Below are positions 9,948-18,856 of a DNA stretch of 64,000 nt, in pieces. Below the pieces are notes generated by a model. It did not search any database, was not told the DNA's origin, and saw only the letters and a program-made list of their open reading frames with translations. Within the stretch, counting starts at the first letter, position 1. Each line of letters opens with the position of its first letter. The stretch is from CAYNBT01 sp964396025 (GTDB taxonomy: Bacteria > Patescibacteriota > WWE3 > UBA101185 > UBA10185), in assembly GCA_964396025.1 (NCBI GenBank), contig CAYNBT010000001.1:124001-188000 (forward strand), written 5' to 3'. Position numbers and translations under genes: made by a program.

Positions 9948-11112
9948 ATATTTGATTTATTTGGGCTGCCTTTGCATCCCAAGAGTAGCGTTGGGCAATC
10001 TTTTGAGTATCAACAAAGATGCTCGAGTCAACTACGTGCTTAATCTGTTCAGCTATCTTTTCGGGGGCTAGATCTTCTAAATAAACTAGACCTTCTATTA
10101 CATCTTGCGCCTTAAATCCTGAAACCAGCGCAGGCACACCACAGGAAAGAACCTCCATCACAACCTTGGGAAAACCTTCAACTTTGGAAGGCAAAACAAA
10201 GATGTCTGCCGCCTGAATAGCAACCGGTATGGACGGGTAAGGCGTATATCCAATTTTTATAAAACGATCAGAAAGATTGAGTTCTCTTACGCGCTCGTTC
10301 AATCTCTCCATGTAAGCTTCGTCACCATCCCCCAATAATATTAATTTGTACTCGAGTGGTAAAAGTGCCAATGCCTCTATAAGTAAATGGATGTTCTTTC
10401 TTTCAACAAGCGCACCATAATTCAAAATCACTTTATCGTGCGGGATAAGTCCCAACTCTTTGCGTGTCTTATCTTGTTCGTCCGGTGTAATCTTTTTAAA
10501 CAAGGCCGGATTAACTCCAGATTCAACAATATAACATTTTGCAGGATCTGTTTTGTAATATTTAATTGCGTCTGATCTTAGCTCTTCTCCCACAAAAATA
10601 CATGCATCTGCAACGTCCGATGCGAGTTGGTTGGCAAAAATCTCAAGAGGCCAAGTAAGCATTCCAGATACAAACTTGGGCTGCTCTCCTTTTTCCTTCA
10701 TTTTCTCCCAACGGCTTTTTGCAATGATATGAAAGTGCGCTACTAAGGGTATCTTCAGTTCAGAACATTTAGGTAAAAAGTATTTAAGTAATTTCCTATA
10801 AAAAAAGATCCATATACCAAAATGCCCATGCGCATGTATCACATCTGGTCTGTTACTCAAACGCCAATATAGATAGTAGATAAACATAGCAGGTGCGATA
10901 GTCAATGCAAGAGTTCCAGATATAGGCTCTCTAAAGAAAGTGCGGAGATTTACATTAGGAATACTTTCCGGCTTTCCACTGTTGGGCCAACTGCCACAGA
11001 ACACTGTTATTTTGTGACCCAATCTGCTTTGTGCGGAAGTTACCTCAAATGGGTGAGGTACTAAACCCAACCATGGAGGAGGCCATTCGTAACTAATTCT
11101 TAGAATATTCAT
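9919..11112 (-). CDS. GT4-family glycosyltransferase (GT-B fold)
   Basis: A 397-aa cytosolic transferase. The N-terminal domain begins MNILRISYEWPPP with an early HPFEVTSAQ loop. The C-terminal nucleotide-sugar domain has a GALVERKNIHLLIEA element and the GT4 E-x7-E region in VEGFPKVVMEVLSCGVP. This family uses UDP-, GDP- or similar nucleotide sugars with retention of configuration. It overlaps the next GT4 gene by 20 nt. Sugar and acceptor are unknown; it probably builds the lipid-linked glycan exported by the flippase downstream. Confidence 0.85.
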   Translation of the reverse strand: MNILRISYEWPPPWLGLVPHPFEVTSAQSRLGHKITVFCGSWPNSGKPESIPNVNLRTFFREPISGTLALTIAPAMFIYYLYWRLSNRPDVIHAHGHFGIWIFFYRKLLKYFLPKCSELKIPLVAHFHIIAKSRWEKMKEKGEQPKFVSGMLTWPLEIFANQLASDVADACIFVGEELRSDAIKYYKTDPAKCYIVESGVNPALFKKITPDEQDKTRKELGLIPHDKVILNYGALVERKNIHLLIEALALLPLEYKLILLGDGDEAYMERLNERVRELNLSDRFIKIGYTPYPSIPVAIQAADIFVLPSKVEGFPKVVMEVLSCGVPALVSGFKAQDVIEGLVYLEDLAPEKIAEQIKHVVDSSIFVDTQKIAQRYSWDAKAAQINQIYEKILSKAN

Positions 11113-12298
11113 TCATAACCTCATTAAAAACTTGTTCGTATTTACTAATCATAACATCAAGCGTAAACAGTTGCTGAGCCTCTTGGCGACTATATGTTCC
11201 AAATTGTTTCCTAAGCTCAAAGCTCTGCTCTAAAAGGAGCATTTTGGTTTTTAGCTCCAAAAGATCTCCAGATTTCACTAGATATCCGTTTTTTTCACTT
11301 TCCACAGCATCAGAATTTCCGCCTTTGTCAGAAGCAATTACAGGTAAACCACAGAACATCGCCTCAACAATAGTCATAGGAAATCCTTCAACTCGAAGCG
11401 TAGGAAGAACAAATATGTCCATTTTGACCAATTCCCCCATAACCTGCGAGTATGGAATAGTACCGTGGAAATGTACTCTTGTCTCAATAGACAAAACATG
11501 CGCAAGCCTTTTTAGAGTCGCTAGTTCCGGACCAGCGCCAATGATATGAAGAAAAGCGTTCTTAAAACTGCCATCTGCAAAGGCTCGGAGAAGCACATGG
11601 ACGCCTTTCGAAGAATCCAGTCTGCCCAAATAAACAAAATTCACTTTTTCAGAGGCAGAGGCAGAATAGTCTTTGGAAATAGCTGGAACTTTGACGCCGT
11701 TATGAATCACTACAATTTTGGAGGGACTCACAAAGGTTTCCTCAATAATACTTGTTTTGACATAGTTAGAAACCGCTACAAGTCTTGTAGATCCATGCAC
11801 AAATTCGCGTTGGGTAAAAAAGAAAGCATAAAAGACATGTGGTAAATCTAACATCAATCTCAAAAATTCTTTTATCCCTGAAAAACTTTCCCATCGAGAT
11901 TGAAATTCTCCCACTTTACTTCCGTGCAATATAGAAACTATCGGGACTCCAAGCTTTTCCTTGACTTTAAAGAGTCCCAATGCACCGGAACTCTGACTCA
12001 GTATCAGATCAAACTTTTCACTTGCTGTACGGCTAATGTAAGCTTCAATGGATTTTTGATTCCAGGTTTTTGAAAAAAGGGAGAATAAAAGATTGAAACC
12101 TCTTACTACACAAGGCACGAACACATACTCAACGTTATTTTCATGATATGAGGTAACGGTAAGATTGCGTTGAGGCGAGAAAACTACGATTTTGTGTCCT
12201 CTCAGGGCTAATCCTTCACACAAAAGCTTATTCTGAGTTTCAAACCCTCCATAACTCTTATGCAATGTAGTGTTTTTGATAAAGACAGCAATATTCAC
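11093..12298 (-). CDS. GT4-family glycosyltransferase (GT-B fold)
   Basis: A 401-aa transferase beginning MNIAVFIKNTTLHKSYGGFE, where the Gly-rich GGFE loop is typical of the GT4 acceptor-side start. The C-terminal domain contains YLGRLDSSKGVHVLL and the E-x7-E segment VEGFPMTIVEAMFCGLP. It stands 12 nt from the stop of the upstream GT4 gene and overlaps the downstream one by 20 nt. Three consecutive GT4 genes suggest that at least three sugars are added on the cytosolic side, but the order and identity cannot be inferred. Confidence 0.85.
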   Translation of the reverse strand: MNIAVFIKNTTLHKSYGGFETQNKLLCEGLALRGHKIVVFSPQRNLTVTSYHENNVEYVFVPCVVRGFNLLFSLFSKTWNQKSIEAYISRTASEKFDLILSQSSGALGLFKVKEKLGVPIVSILHGSKVGEFQSRWESFSGIKEFLRLMLDLPHVFYAFFFTQREFVHGSTRLVAVSNYVKTSIIEETFVSPSKIVVIHNGVKVPAISKDYSASASEKVNFVYLGRLDSSKGVHVLLRAFADGSFKNAFLHIIGAGPELATLKRLAHVLSIETRVHFHGTIPYSQVMGELVKMDIFVLPTLRVEGFPMTIVEAMFCGLPVIASDKGGNSDAVESEKNGYLVKSGDLLELKTKMLLLEQSFELRKQFGTYSRQEAQQLFTLDVMISKYEQVFNEVMNEYSKN

Positions 12299-12310
12299 AT
12301 ATACATTGTA

Positions 12311-13618
12311 TCAAGAAAGGAGTAATTCTTGGAGTTGCTTAACGTTAGTATCAAGATGAAACATCTCTGAGGCTTTTTTAAATGCATGTTTGACCAAGCT
12401 TTCTCGTACAACATGATTATGCAACAAATTCTCAATCTGATCCGCAAGGGCATGCGAATCTTTTTGTGGAATGACGATACCTGTTACATTGTGCTCAACT
12501 AGGTCTGTTATACTACCTGCGGATGTAGCAATTATGGGGATTTTGGCTAAAGCTGCCTCTATTACAACAGTCGGAACGCCATCCATATCTCCTTCATTTG
12601 TTTCAATACTTGGAAACACAAAAATGTCTGCAATTTTATAGTAATCAACCACTTGATCGAACGGAGTTCCCTTACCTTCACCATGAATAAAAACATTATC
12701 AGACAGTCCAAGCTCGTGTATTTGATCTTGTAATTCTTTGTACAGGGGCCCAGGGCCAACTATTTCTACCTGATGGTCTACGCCCCTACTCTTAAGTATC
12801 TTTGATGCTTCAATAACATATTTAATGCCTTTCTTCTCCACCAAACGTGTTCCACCCATAAATATTACAGGTCTTTGGGGTTTCACTAATCTCGAATCCC
12901 CCGCGAATATTTTCTCGTGATCAATACCGTGATAAATCAGTTTAACCTTTGGCTTTAACTCAAGAGGAATTTGATCCACAACTGTTTGCCAGGTTCTTTT
13001 GTTACATATTGCTATGAACTTTGCATACTGTGCTTTTGTAGCAATAAGCGAATTATCAACTATGGCATCCTTAGCATGCGCAGAAATACTAAATGGAATA
13101 TGCAAAACATGCGCAGCAACCATAGCAATTGTTGAGAAACTTGACAAAAAATGTACATGAATATGATCCGGCTTATACTCACTGAAAATCTTTGCATAGG
13201 CAACTCCTTTTAGCATGTAAAAAATTCGTGCCTTATGAAATCGACCAACAATGCTGGAATGATCTTCGTGTGCATTCTGAGCCCTAAGATTTAAGAACAG
13301 TGGTTCCTTGTCCGAACCAGATATCAACTTAAAAAGCTCGATTATTCTGCGTGGGCTAAAGAGAAGATATTTGACAAAGGCGCTTATCGCAATACGCGCA
13401 GTAAGTCTTTGATATACAACAGCACGCCTTGCTAGTTCGGACATTGTACCGCTGGCAGGAGATAACGAGAGGATTCTGATATCCATTTGATCAAGTTCAA
13501 GGAGTTTAGTGATCTCACGCTCAATAAAGGTCTCAGTTAGACGTGGGAATTCTGGAACAAAGTACAAAACTTTTTTCTTGCGTAAAGTAGGTTGCTTATT
13601 TTCCATTTTTTTCATCAT
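12311..13618 (-). CDS. GT4-family glycosyltransferase, WcaL-like
   Basis: A 435-aa transferase with the N-terminal KVLYFVPEFPRLTETFIERE element that is characteristic of the colanic-acid WcaL/AmsK-like group of GT4 enzymes. It has an HVHFLSSFSTIAM segment in the N-terminal domain and a C-terminal domain with GTRLVEKKGIKYVIEA and the E-x7-E region near GVPTVVIEAALAKIP. Several in-frame ATG codons lie at 13618, 13615 and 13606; the exact one is unclear. It overlaps the end of ugd by up to 23 nt. Confidence 0.84.
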   Translation of the reverse strand: MMKKMENKQPTLRKKKVLYFVPEFPRLTETFIEREITKLLELDQMDIRILSLSPASGTMSELARRAVVYQRLTARIAISAFVKYLLFSPRRIIELFKLISGSDKEPLFLNLRAQNAHEDHSSIVGRFHKARIFYMLKGVAYAKIFSEYKPDHIHVHFLSSFSTIAMVAAHVLHIPFSISAHAKDAIVDNSLIATKAQYAKFIAICNKRTWQTVVDQIPLELKPKVKLIYHGIDHEKIFAGDSRLVKPQRPVIFMGGTRLVEKKGIKYVIEASKILKSRGVDHQVEIVGPGPLYKELQDQIHELGLSDNVFIHGEGKGTPFDQVVDYYKIADIFVFPSIETNEGDMDGVPTVVIEAALAKIPIIATSAGSITDLVEHNVTGIVIPQKDSHALADQIENLLHNHVVRESLVKHAFKKASEMFHLDTNVKQLQELLLS

Positions 13619-14966
13619 TCAATATTGCGTAAGGCCCGCTTTTACTTATGTGTTCACTACCATTGGTTTTTTTACCAATCGCAAAATAGGTAGCACCCGC
13701 ATCCTCTATCTCTCTTTGATTAAGAATATTACGCCCATCAAAAACCATTTTTCCCGCCAGGTTTTTAATGATTGAAGCATTCAAATTTCTAAATTCATCC
13801 CATGGGGTAAGAACACATAAAGCATCTACATCCTTAACAGCATCTGAAATATCGGTCGCATAATGTATCTGCCCATCTCCAAGCATCTTGCGAGCATTCT
13901 CCATAGCAGCGGGATCATATACGCGTAATGTTGCTCCCCTACCTCTCAACAATCTAACAAGTGCTACAGCAACTGAATCTCTTGTATCATCTGTGTTTTC
14001 CTTAAATGCCAAACCCAAGCATGCGAAAGTTTTACCCGAAAGGTTTTCCCCCATAGCATGAACGATTTTGCGCAAAAAGAAATGCTTCTGGATATCATTA
14101 ACCTCCATGACACCACGTAAAAGCTTAAAGTCATATGCCTGATCTGTGGATGTTTTGTAAAGTGCAGCAACATCTTTTGGAAAACAACTACCGCCGTAAC
14201 CAATAGATGCGTTCAAAAACTTGGGTCCAATTCTTTTATCAAGCCCCATGCCCTTTGCGACGGTTGTGACATCGGCACCAGCACGCTCGCATATTTGGGC
14301 AATCTCATTTATGAAAGATATTTTTGTAGCCAAAAAAGCGTTAGAGGCATACTTAATCATTTCAGCTGAGCGCAAATCACATTCTACTAAGGGAGCATCC
14401 AGATGCGCATAAAGTCTTTTCATGATATCCATCGCCTTTTTAGATTCTGCTCCAACAACTGTCCTATCCGGATTACGCATATCTTCAATGGAATATCCCT
14501 CTTTTAAAAATTCGGGATTTGAGGCTACATCAAATTCAACGGAAGTGTCTAGAAGATTCTCTTTAACTATTTTTTTTACGTACTCGTTAGTACCCACAGG
14601 AACAGTACTTTTTGTCACAATCACTTTGTAGGAGGTTAGGTTTCTGCCAATGTCTTGTGCTACTTTGGTTACCGCAGTAAGATCTGCGGCACCTGTATCA
14701 CCCTGAGGTGTTCCAACACATATAAACACTATTTCCGCATCTGACATCGCTTCTTTTAAGTTTGTGGTAAATTTTAAGCGACCTTCGCTGATATTTTTTA
14801 GCACTACTGGAGCAAGATCGGGCTCATAGATAGGCATGATACCCTTTTTAATCTTTTCTACTTTAGCTGTATCAATGTCGAGTCCAACGACATCATTACC
14901 CCAATCCGCAAATATTGCTGAACCAACTAAACCTACATATCCTGTGCCAATAACACAAAGTTTCAT
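13596..14966 (-). CDS. ugd: UDP-glucose 6-dehydrogenase
   Basis: Oxidises UDP-glucose to UDP-glucuronate in two NAD+-dependent steps, supplying an acidic sugar donor to the glycan genes downstream. The Rossmann motif GTGYVGLVG starts at about residue 6, and the catalytic cysteine sits in the canonical GYGGSCFPKD element. At 456 aa it has the normal bacterial length. I chose the ATG at 14966 because it has a clear AAGGAG Shine-Dalgarno four bases upstream; an open frame extends a few codons further. It is the first gene of the block that continues unbroken to position 1, so a promoter probably lies in 14967-15051. Confidence 0.93.
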   Translation of the reverse strand: MKLCVIGTGYVGLVGSAIFADWGNDVVGLDIDTAKVEKIKKGIMPIYEPDLAPVVLKNISEGRLKFTTNLKEAMSDAEIVFICVGTPQGDTGAADLTAVTKVAQDIGRNLTSYKVIVTKSTVPVGTNEYVKKIVKENLLDTSVEFDVASNPEFLKEGYSIEDMRNPDRTVVGAESKKAMDIMKRLYAHLDAPLVECDLRSAEMIKYASNAFLATKISFINEIAQICERAGADVTTVAKGMGLDKRIGPKFLNASIGYGGSCFPKDVAALYKTSTDQAYDFKLLRGVMEVNDIQKHFFLRKIVHAMGENLSGKTFACLGLAFKENTDDTRDSVAVALVRLLRGRGATLRVYDPAAMENARKMLGDGQIHYATDISDAVKDVDALCVLTPWDEFRNLNASIIKNLAGKMVFDGRNILNQREIEDAGATYFAIGKKTNGSEHISKSGPYAILNDEKNGK

Positions 14967-15051
14967 AGGACTCCTTATTGCACGCAATCAGTACAACCAC
15001 GTGCGTTAAATAATTTACACACAATAACAAAAAGTAGCAAAAGACTGCATA

Positions 15052-15876
15052 TTAGTTTTTATTGTATTTTCCTCTGAGATCATTAAGTTTGACTTTTACA
15101 ACATCTAAGAAATTATCAATCGAAGCTCTAATAGGAGGAACACGATTAGTCTTTACATATGTCCAAGAAACGGGAATCTCTTTGGTTTTAAAACCCAACC
15201 TTTTGGCAATCACCAACACTTCTACGTCAAAAGCACTTACACGAGGACGTTTCGTTTCTGGTGTATTGTCGCCAAAAAGAATCATCCTTGAAAAGATTTC
15301 TGCGCAAGCATTTTGTGTAAACAGTTTAAAACCACATTGAGTGTCGTTTATCTTGGGTAACACCAATAATCTAACCAAGAAATTAAATCCCCTTCCCATA
15401 ATATGACGAATCAACGGCTCATTTTTTCTTAAAGCCCCTACTCCTTCGCGGGAGGCTATCACAACATCATAATCATGCTCTTGCACCCATGTAAGAAGGC
15501 GCTTAAGTTCCTCGATGGGGGTTGCCATATCCGCATCGGCCATAAGTATATATTTTCCCCGAGAACTCAACATGCCTGTTCTAACTGCTACACCTTTTCC
15601 TTTGTGTGGATTCTTTATCAAGTGGATTTCTGGATGATATATTGCGTAATTCTCCACGATCTCAGCAGTTTTATCGGCACTGCCATCATCTACAACTATT
15701 ATTTCATAAGCAACCGGCGTAACTTTATCTGATGACGAATCCCGTATGCTGAAAGAATTCATAAAATTTACTATCTGAGTGAGTGAGGCAGTGATACCTG
15801 ATTCTTCATTGTAGGCAGGTATAACTACACTAATGTCTGGGAGTTCGTCTTGAATTAATGAATCTAATTTTTCCAT
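15052..15876 (-). CDS. GT2 glycosyltransferase, dolichyl-phosphate glucosyltransferase (ALG5)-like
   Basis: A 274-aa GT-A enzyme. It begins with the DISVVIPAYNEES element, has VDDGSADKT near residue 68 and MADADMATP near residue 108, where the second motif (DAD plus MATP) is the ALG5-type signature, and TQCGFKLF further on. ALG5-like enzymes make polyprenyl-phosphate glucose from UDP-glucose. There is no C-terminal membrane domain, but the protein may associate through its N-terminus. It overlaps the GT2-GtrA gene upstream by 13 nt, so the two are co-transcribed. Confidence 0.83.
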   Translation of the reverse strand: MEKLDSLIQDELPDISVVIPAYNEESGITASLTQIVNFMNSFSIRDSSSDKVTPVAYEIIVVDDGSADKTAEIVENYAIYHPEIHLIKNPHKGKGVAVRTGMLSSRGKYILMADADMATPIEELKRLLTWVQEHDYDVVIASREGVGALRKNEPLIRHIMGRGFNFLVRLLVLPKINDTQCGFKLFTQNACAEIFSRMILFGDNTPETKRPRVSAFDVEVLVIAKRLGFKTKEIPVSWTYVKTNRVPPIRASIDNFLDVVKVKLNDLRGKYNKN

Positions 15877-16979
15877 ATAATTTTGCTATAAACTGTAAAG
15901 TTCCAAATTAAACCTATGACCACTCCTATCATAAACGCAACATTCGCAACGAGAATTGTATCAGAGAAGCGTGCCGTTGCAAGATTTACAAGAAAGCTTC
16001 TAAAAGCGATGGGCACATAGGATAGCACAATATAGGCAAGTAGTTTTTTTAAAGTCTGGGCATTTCCTTGAATCTTCCTGTCACTAAATGACCAATAGTT
16101 GTTAAGTGTGTATGTTGTCAACATAGCTAAAAATCCCGAGACCGCACTCGACATGCTTGAAGCAAATATCAAGTATCTAAGTAAGTTAAATAAACTGATA
16201 TCCGTGAACATTCCAATAAATCCCACGATACAGAATTTAAAAAAGCTCTTGCTTTCATTATATCTCAACATAAGAACCACTTTGATAGAATCTTGCAGAT
16301 TGTTTCTTTCCATCTTTGAATCACCGCGATCCCGCAAACCAAAAGTTATGGGTATTTCAGTAATCTTGGCTCCAATCTTGTACATTTTAAATAGTAAATC
16401 AATCTTATAAGCAAAACCGCTAGATCTTACTGTAGTCAAATCAATCTTATCCAAGAAGCCTTTTACGCGAGAAGCTTTGTAACCCGATGTAAAGTCATTT
16501 ATTGTATAAATACCTAGCACAACCTTAGAAAACAAACTGCCTCCCCAGCTCAACAACTTTCTGTGCAGCGACCAATGCTTTGGAATAGATCCTCCGGAGA
16601 TAAATCTTGATCCAATAACATAATCACTGCCCTTTTCTAACTCTGCAACGAAACGTCTTATATCTTGCGGGTCGTGTTGAAAATCAGCATCCATTTCGAT
16701 CAAAACATCTGGTGAAAGATTACTTAGGGCGTAACTAAAACCATACATGTATGCAGCTCCTAAGCCTGCTTTCTTTTGCTCCGTTAAAAGCTGAAGAAAT
16801 GGATACTTAGCAGATAATTCGGAAACGAGCTTTCCTGTACCATCTGGAGAATTACCATCCACAATTAAAGCAACAAATTGATGCTGAGGTAATCGAGAAA
16901 ACTCAGTAGCAAGCACGGGCGCTAGCTTACTTACATTCTCGAACTCATTGTAAGTAGGAATAACAATTACTATCTTCAT
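15864..16979 (-). CDS. GT2 polyprenyl-phosphate mannose synthase fused to a GtrA membrane domain
   Basis: A 371-aa two-domain protein. Residues 1-230 are a DPM1-type GT-A domain: VIPTYNEFENV at the start, VDGNSPDGT, EMDADFQHDP (metal binding) and YVIGSRF. Residues from about 245 on form a GtrA-type four-helix membrane domain (FFKFCIVGFIG start, TYTLNNYWSF near the third helix). The fusion joins synthesis of polyprenyl-phosphate sugar with its likely flipping or membrane docking. It leads the pair of GT2 genes and is separated by only 17 nt from the small membrane gene upstream. Confidence 0.87.
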   Translation of the reverse strand: MKIVIVIPTYNEFENVSKLAPVLATEFSRLPQHQFVALIVDGNSPDGTGKLVSELSAKYPFLQLLTEQKKAGLGAAYMYGFSYALSNLSPDVLIEMDADFQHDPQDIRRFVAELEKGSDYVIGSRFISGGSIPKHWSLHRKLLSWGGSLFSKVVLGIYTINDFTSGYKASRVKGFLDKIDLTTVRSSGFAYKIDLLFKMYKIGAKITEIPITFGLRDRGDSKMERNNLQDSIKVVLMLRYNESKSFFKFCIVGFIGMFTDISLFNLLRYLIFASSMSSAVSGFLAMLTTYTLNNYWSFSDRKIQGNAQTLKKLLAYIVLSYVPIAFRSFLVNLATARFSDTILVANVAFMIGVVIGLIWNFTVYSKIIWKN

Positions 16980-16996
16980 GTATGAGAATTATATAA

Positions 16997-17269
16997 TTAA
17001 AGGTTCAAAACACCTAGTAACAGCAAAAAAACGAACGAACCGAACAAGATGTATTCAAGAGCCACAAGTCTGTTAAGCCTACCCTCAAGGCGATGATGTA
17101 TTATCCCCCATAACATGTAAAAGGTGCTACCAACACCTGCGAGTATTGTTTGTAAGACAGGCATGTTTTGAAAACGGAACATCAATAAAAGATATACAAA
17201 CATCCCACAGATTAAAACCAAATAATGTATCAGATGCTTGTACTCACTCTGATTGTAATCGTGTTTCAT
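16997..17269 (-). CDS. Small three-helix membrane protein, function unknown
   Basis: A 90-aa protein with about three predicted helices (around residues 12-30, 38-55 and 68-88) and a basic loop HHRLEGRLNR between the second and third. I do not recognise a family. Its start overlaps the end of the CAP-domain gene by 4 nt (ATGA), and the CAP protein also ends in membrane helices, so the two may work together at the membrane. It could be a small accessory subunit of the GT2-GtrA gene that follows. Confidence 0.65.
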   Translation of the reverse strand: MKHDYNQSEYKHLIHYLVLICGMFVYLLLMFRFQNMPVLQTILAGVGSTFYMLWGIIHHRLEGRLNRLVALEYILFGSFVFLLLLGVLNL

Positions 17270-18156
17270 AATACCTTTCCTGGATTAACTACAAACAACA
17301 AACTCATTAGTACCACTATCAAATAGAAAATGTGAGCAAGAGTATGCCCTGTGAATTTTGGTATGGAATGTCTTTTTGTATACCAAATATCTAGTGCAAG
17401 TAATATCAATACAAATGAAACAAAAAGTACCGCTAGATATTTTGATACAACTGCTATATCTACTATCACATCGTTGAGCCCCTGAAGCTTGTATTTGTTG
17501 TATCTAGCTTCGGCAGCAGAATCAGCAGCTGAAGCAAGCTCATACTTAGAGAGCAATGCTTCTTCATCCTGCAAAGTTGCTATTAATGAAGGGTTTCTGG
17601 GCCTTCCAAACATTTGTACAACTAAAGTTGTTTCATAACCCTCTAGTACACCGTTCACAACCGCAAAGCCAATCTCATCGTAGTTTGCGTTGAGCAGATT
17701 ATCTCTATGTGTGGGAGATTTGTACCAAGCATCAACCACGGCTCGAGAATCATGGAAATTTTTGGCAAGATTCTCACCCGCGTAAGTGTAATCATAATTT
17801 TCATCAAGTATAAATCCCCAAGGTTCAGTCCCATCGGGAGCGATGTGTGCCCAATAGTTGTTAAGGAACATGTGTGCGGCCTTCTTTTCTGCGGCATTTG
17901 TAAGTGATGGATTTAACCTCAAACGTGATAAACCGTGTTCCGCGCGAATACTGTTTGTCTCTTGAAGTAGTTCTTTTACAGCAATACTTGATGTAAAGCC
18001 CAAAACTCCAGGGGAAACCTTAACGGACATGGTAGCTAAGAACGAAAATAAAACCAGAAAAAGGCTGTACATAAGAAATGCTTTAGGTTGCAAAAGTACA
18101 GCTCTACTTCTTTTTACAGGATCTGGTACAAAATGGTGTTTAATTTTCCTAGGCAT
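17266..18156 (-). CDS. Membrane-anchored CAP/SCP-domain protein
   Basis: A 296-aa protein: one N-terminal membrane helix (about residues 26-46), a CAP (SCP/PR1) domain at about 60-185, and two C-terminal helices (about 230-290). The CAP signature is complete: GENLA at 127-131, HRDNLL at 150-155 and His103 in YWAH, giving the usual His/Glu/His cavity. The CAP domain is expected outside the cell. Family members have varied roles (lipid or sterol binding, sporulation, secretion), so the function stays open. Two C-terminal membrane segments after a CAP domain are less common than the single-anchor form. Confidence 0.85.
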   Translation of the reverse strand: MPRKIKHHFVPDPVKRSRAVLLQPKAFLMYSLFLVLFSFLATMSVKVSPGVLGFTSSIAVKELLQETNSIRAEHGLSRLRLNPSLTNAAEKKAAHMFLNNYWAHIAPDGTEPWGFILDENYDYTYAGENLAKNFHDSRAVVDAWYKSPTHRDNLLNANYDEIGFAVVNGVLEGYETTLVVQMFGRPRNPSLIATLQDEEALLSKYELASAADSAAEARYNKYKLQGLNDVIVDIAVVSKYLAVLFVSFVLILLALDIWYTKRHSIPKFTGHTLAHIFYLIVVLMSLLFVVNPGKVL

Positions 18157-18224
18157 TGAAATTAATTATACTGGTCCTGAGAATTTTCGAAAGAGGTTGG
18201 CACTAGACTATACGTTTGATTATG

Positions 18225-18236
18225 TATAATTTATGC
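18225..18236 (+). promoter_or_regulatory. -10 box abutting the SET-domain start (leaderless)
   Basis: TATAAT at 18225-18230 is followed by exactly 6 nt and then ATG at 18237. Transcription would begin at or next to the A of the start codon, so no Shine-Dalgarno can exist. A good -35 at 17-nt spacing is not obvious. Confidence 0.6.
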
Positions 18237-18779
18237 ATGCTAACAATTAATGACATTGCCGAGAGAGGCACAAGCTGGATTCACAAAGATTTAGAATTGC
18301 GACAAAGTCCCATACACGGTTATGGACTATTCGCATCAAAAGAAATACCTGTAAACACATTGGTAGCGGTGTTTGGTGGAAAGGTTTACACAGCAGAGGA
18401 AATCTCTAACCTACCAGACGATTCTTTTGTTAAAGACGTAGCAACGCAACTAAACAATGATTTTTTCTTAGGTCCACTTAATGAGAACGATGTTGAACGA
18501 GGCTTCTTTATCAATCATAGATGTGAACCAAACGCTAGAATAAAAAACTCCATATTTCTTGTCACTATAAAGAGTTTAGTACCTGATGAAGAACTAACAT
18601 TCGACTATGCACATTCCCATAACAAACAGATAAATATGCAATGCAGTTGTGGGGCAAAGAGTTGTAGAAAAATAATAAGAAATGATGATTATCTTAATCC
18701 AGAATACGCAAGTAAAAACATGGAGTATTTTGTAGAATGGCTAAGAGAACTAGTAGTGAAGCAACAGCCTTTACTGTAA
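18237..18779 (+). CDS. SET-domain protein (putative protein lysine methyltransferase)
   Basis: A 180-aa stand-alone SET domain with all core motifs: HGYGLFA (27-33) for S-adenosylmethionine binding, FINHRCEPNA (91-100) and ELTFDYA (119-125) for the pseudoknot and catalytic Tyr, and a post-SET zinc motif C-x-C-G-x4-C at 136-143. SET enzymes methylate lysines in proteins; the substrate here is unknown. I use the ATG at 18237 rather than an upstream TTG at 18216, because TATAAT lies just before it. It is one of few plus-strand genes and is flanked by minus-strand genes; a terminator follows. Bacterial SET proteins are patchily distributed, so horizontal transfer is possible. Confidence 0.88.
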   Translation: MLTINDIAERGTSWIHKDLELRQSPIHGYGLFASKEIPVNTLVAVFGGKVYTAEEISNLPDDSFVKDVATQLNNDFFLGPLNENDVERGFFINHRCEPNARIKNSIFLVTIKSLVPDEELTFDYAHSHNKQINMQCSCGAKSCRKIIRNDDYLNPEYASKNMEYFVEWLRELVVKQQPLL

Positions 18780-18786
18780 AAAAATA

Positions 18787-18825
18787 GACTGCACCTCATG
18801 TTTTTCATGTAGTTGCAGTCTTTTT
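18787..18825 (+). terminator. Intrinsic terminator after the SET-domain gene
   Basis: A 7-bp stem GACTGCA/TGCAGTC (18787-18793 with 18814-18820), with an inner CATG/CATG pairing, is followed by TTTTTC. It lies 8 nt after the SET stop codon. Confidence 0.85.
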
Positions 18826-18856
18826 CTTGGCGCTTGTACAAAACAAGACACACCTC

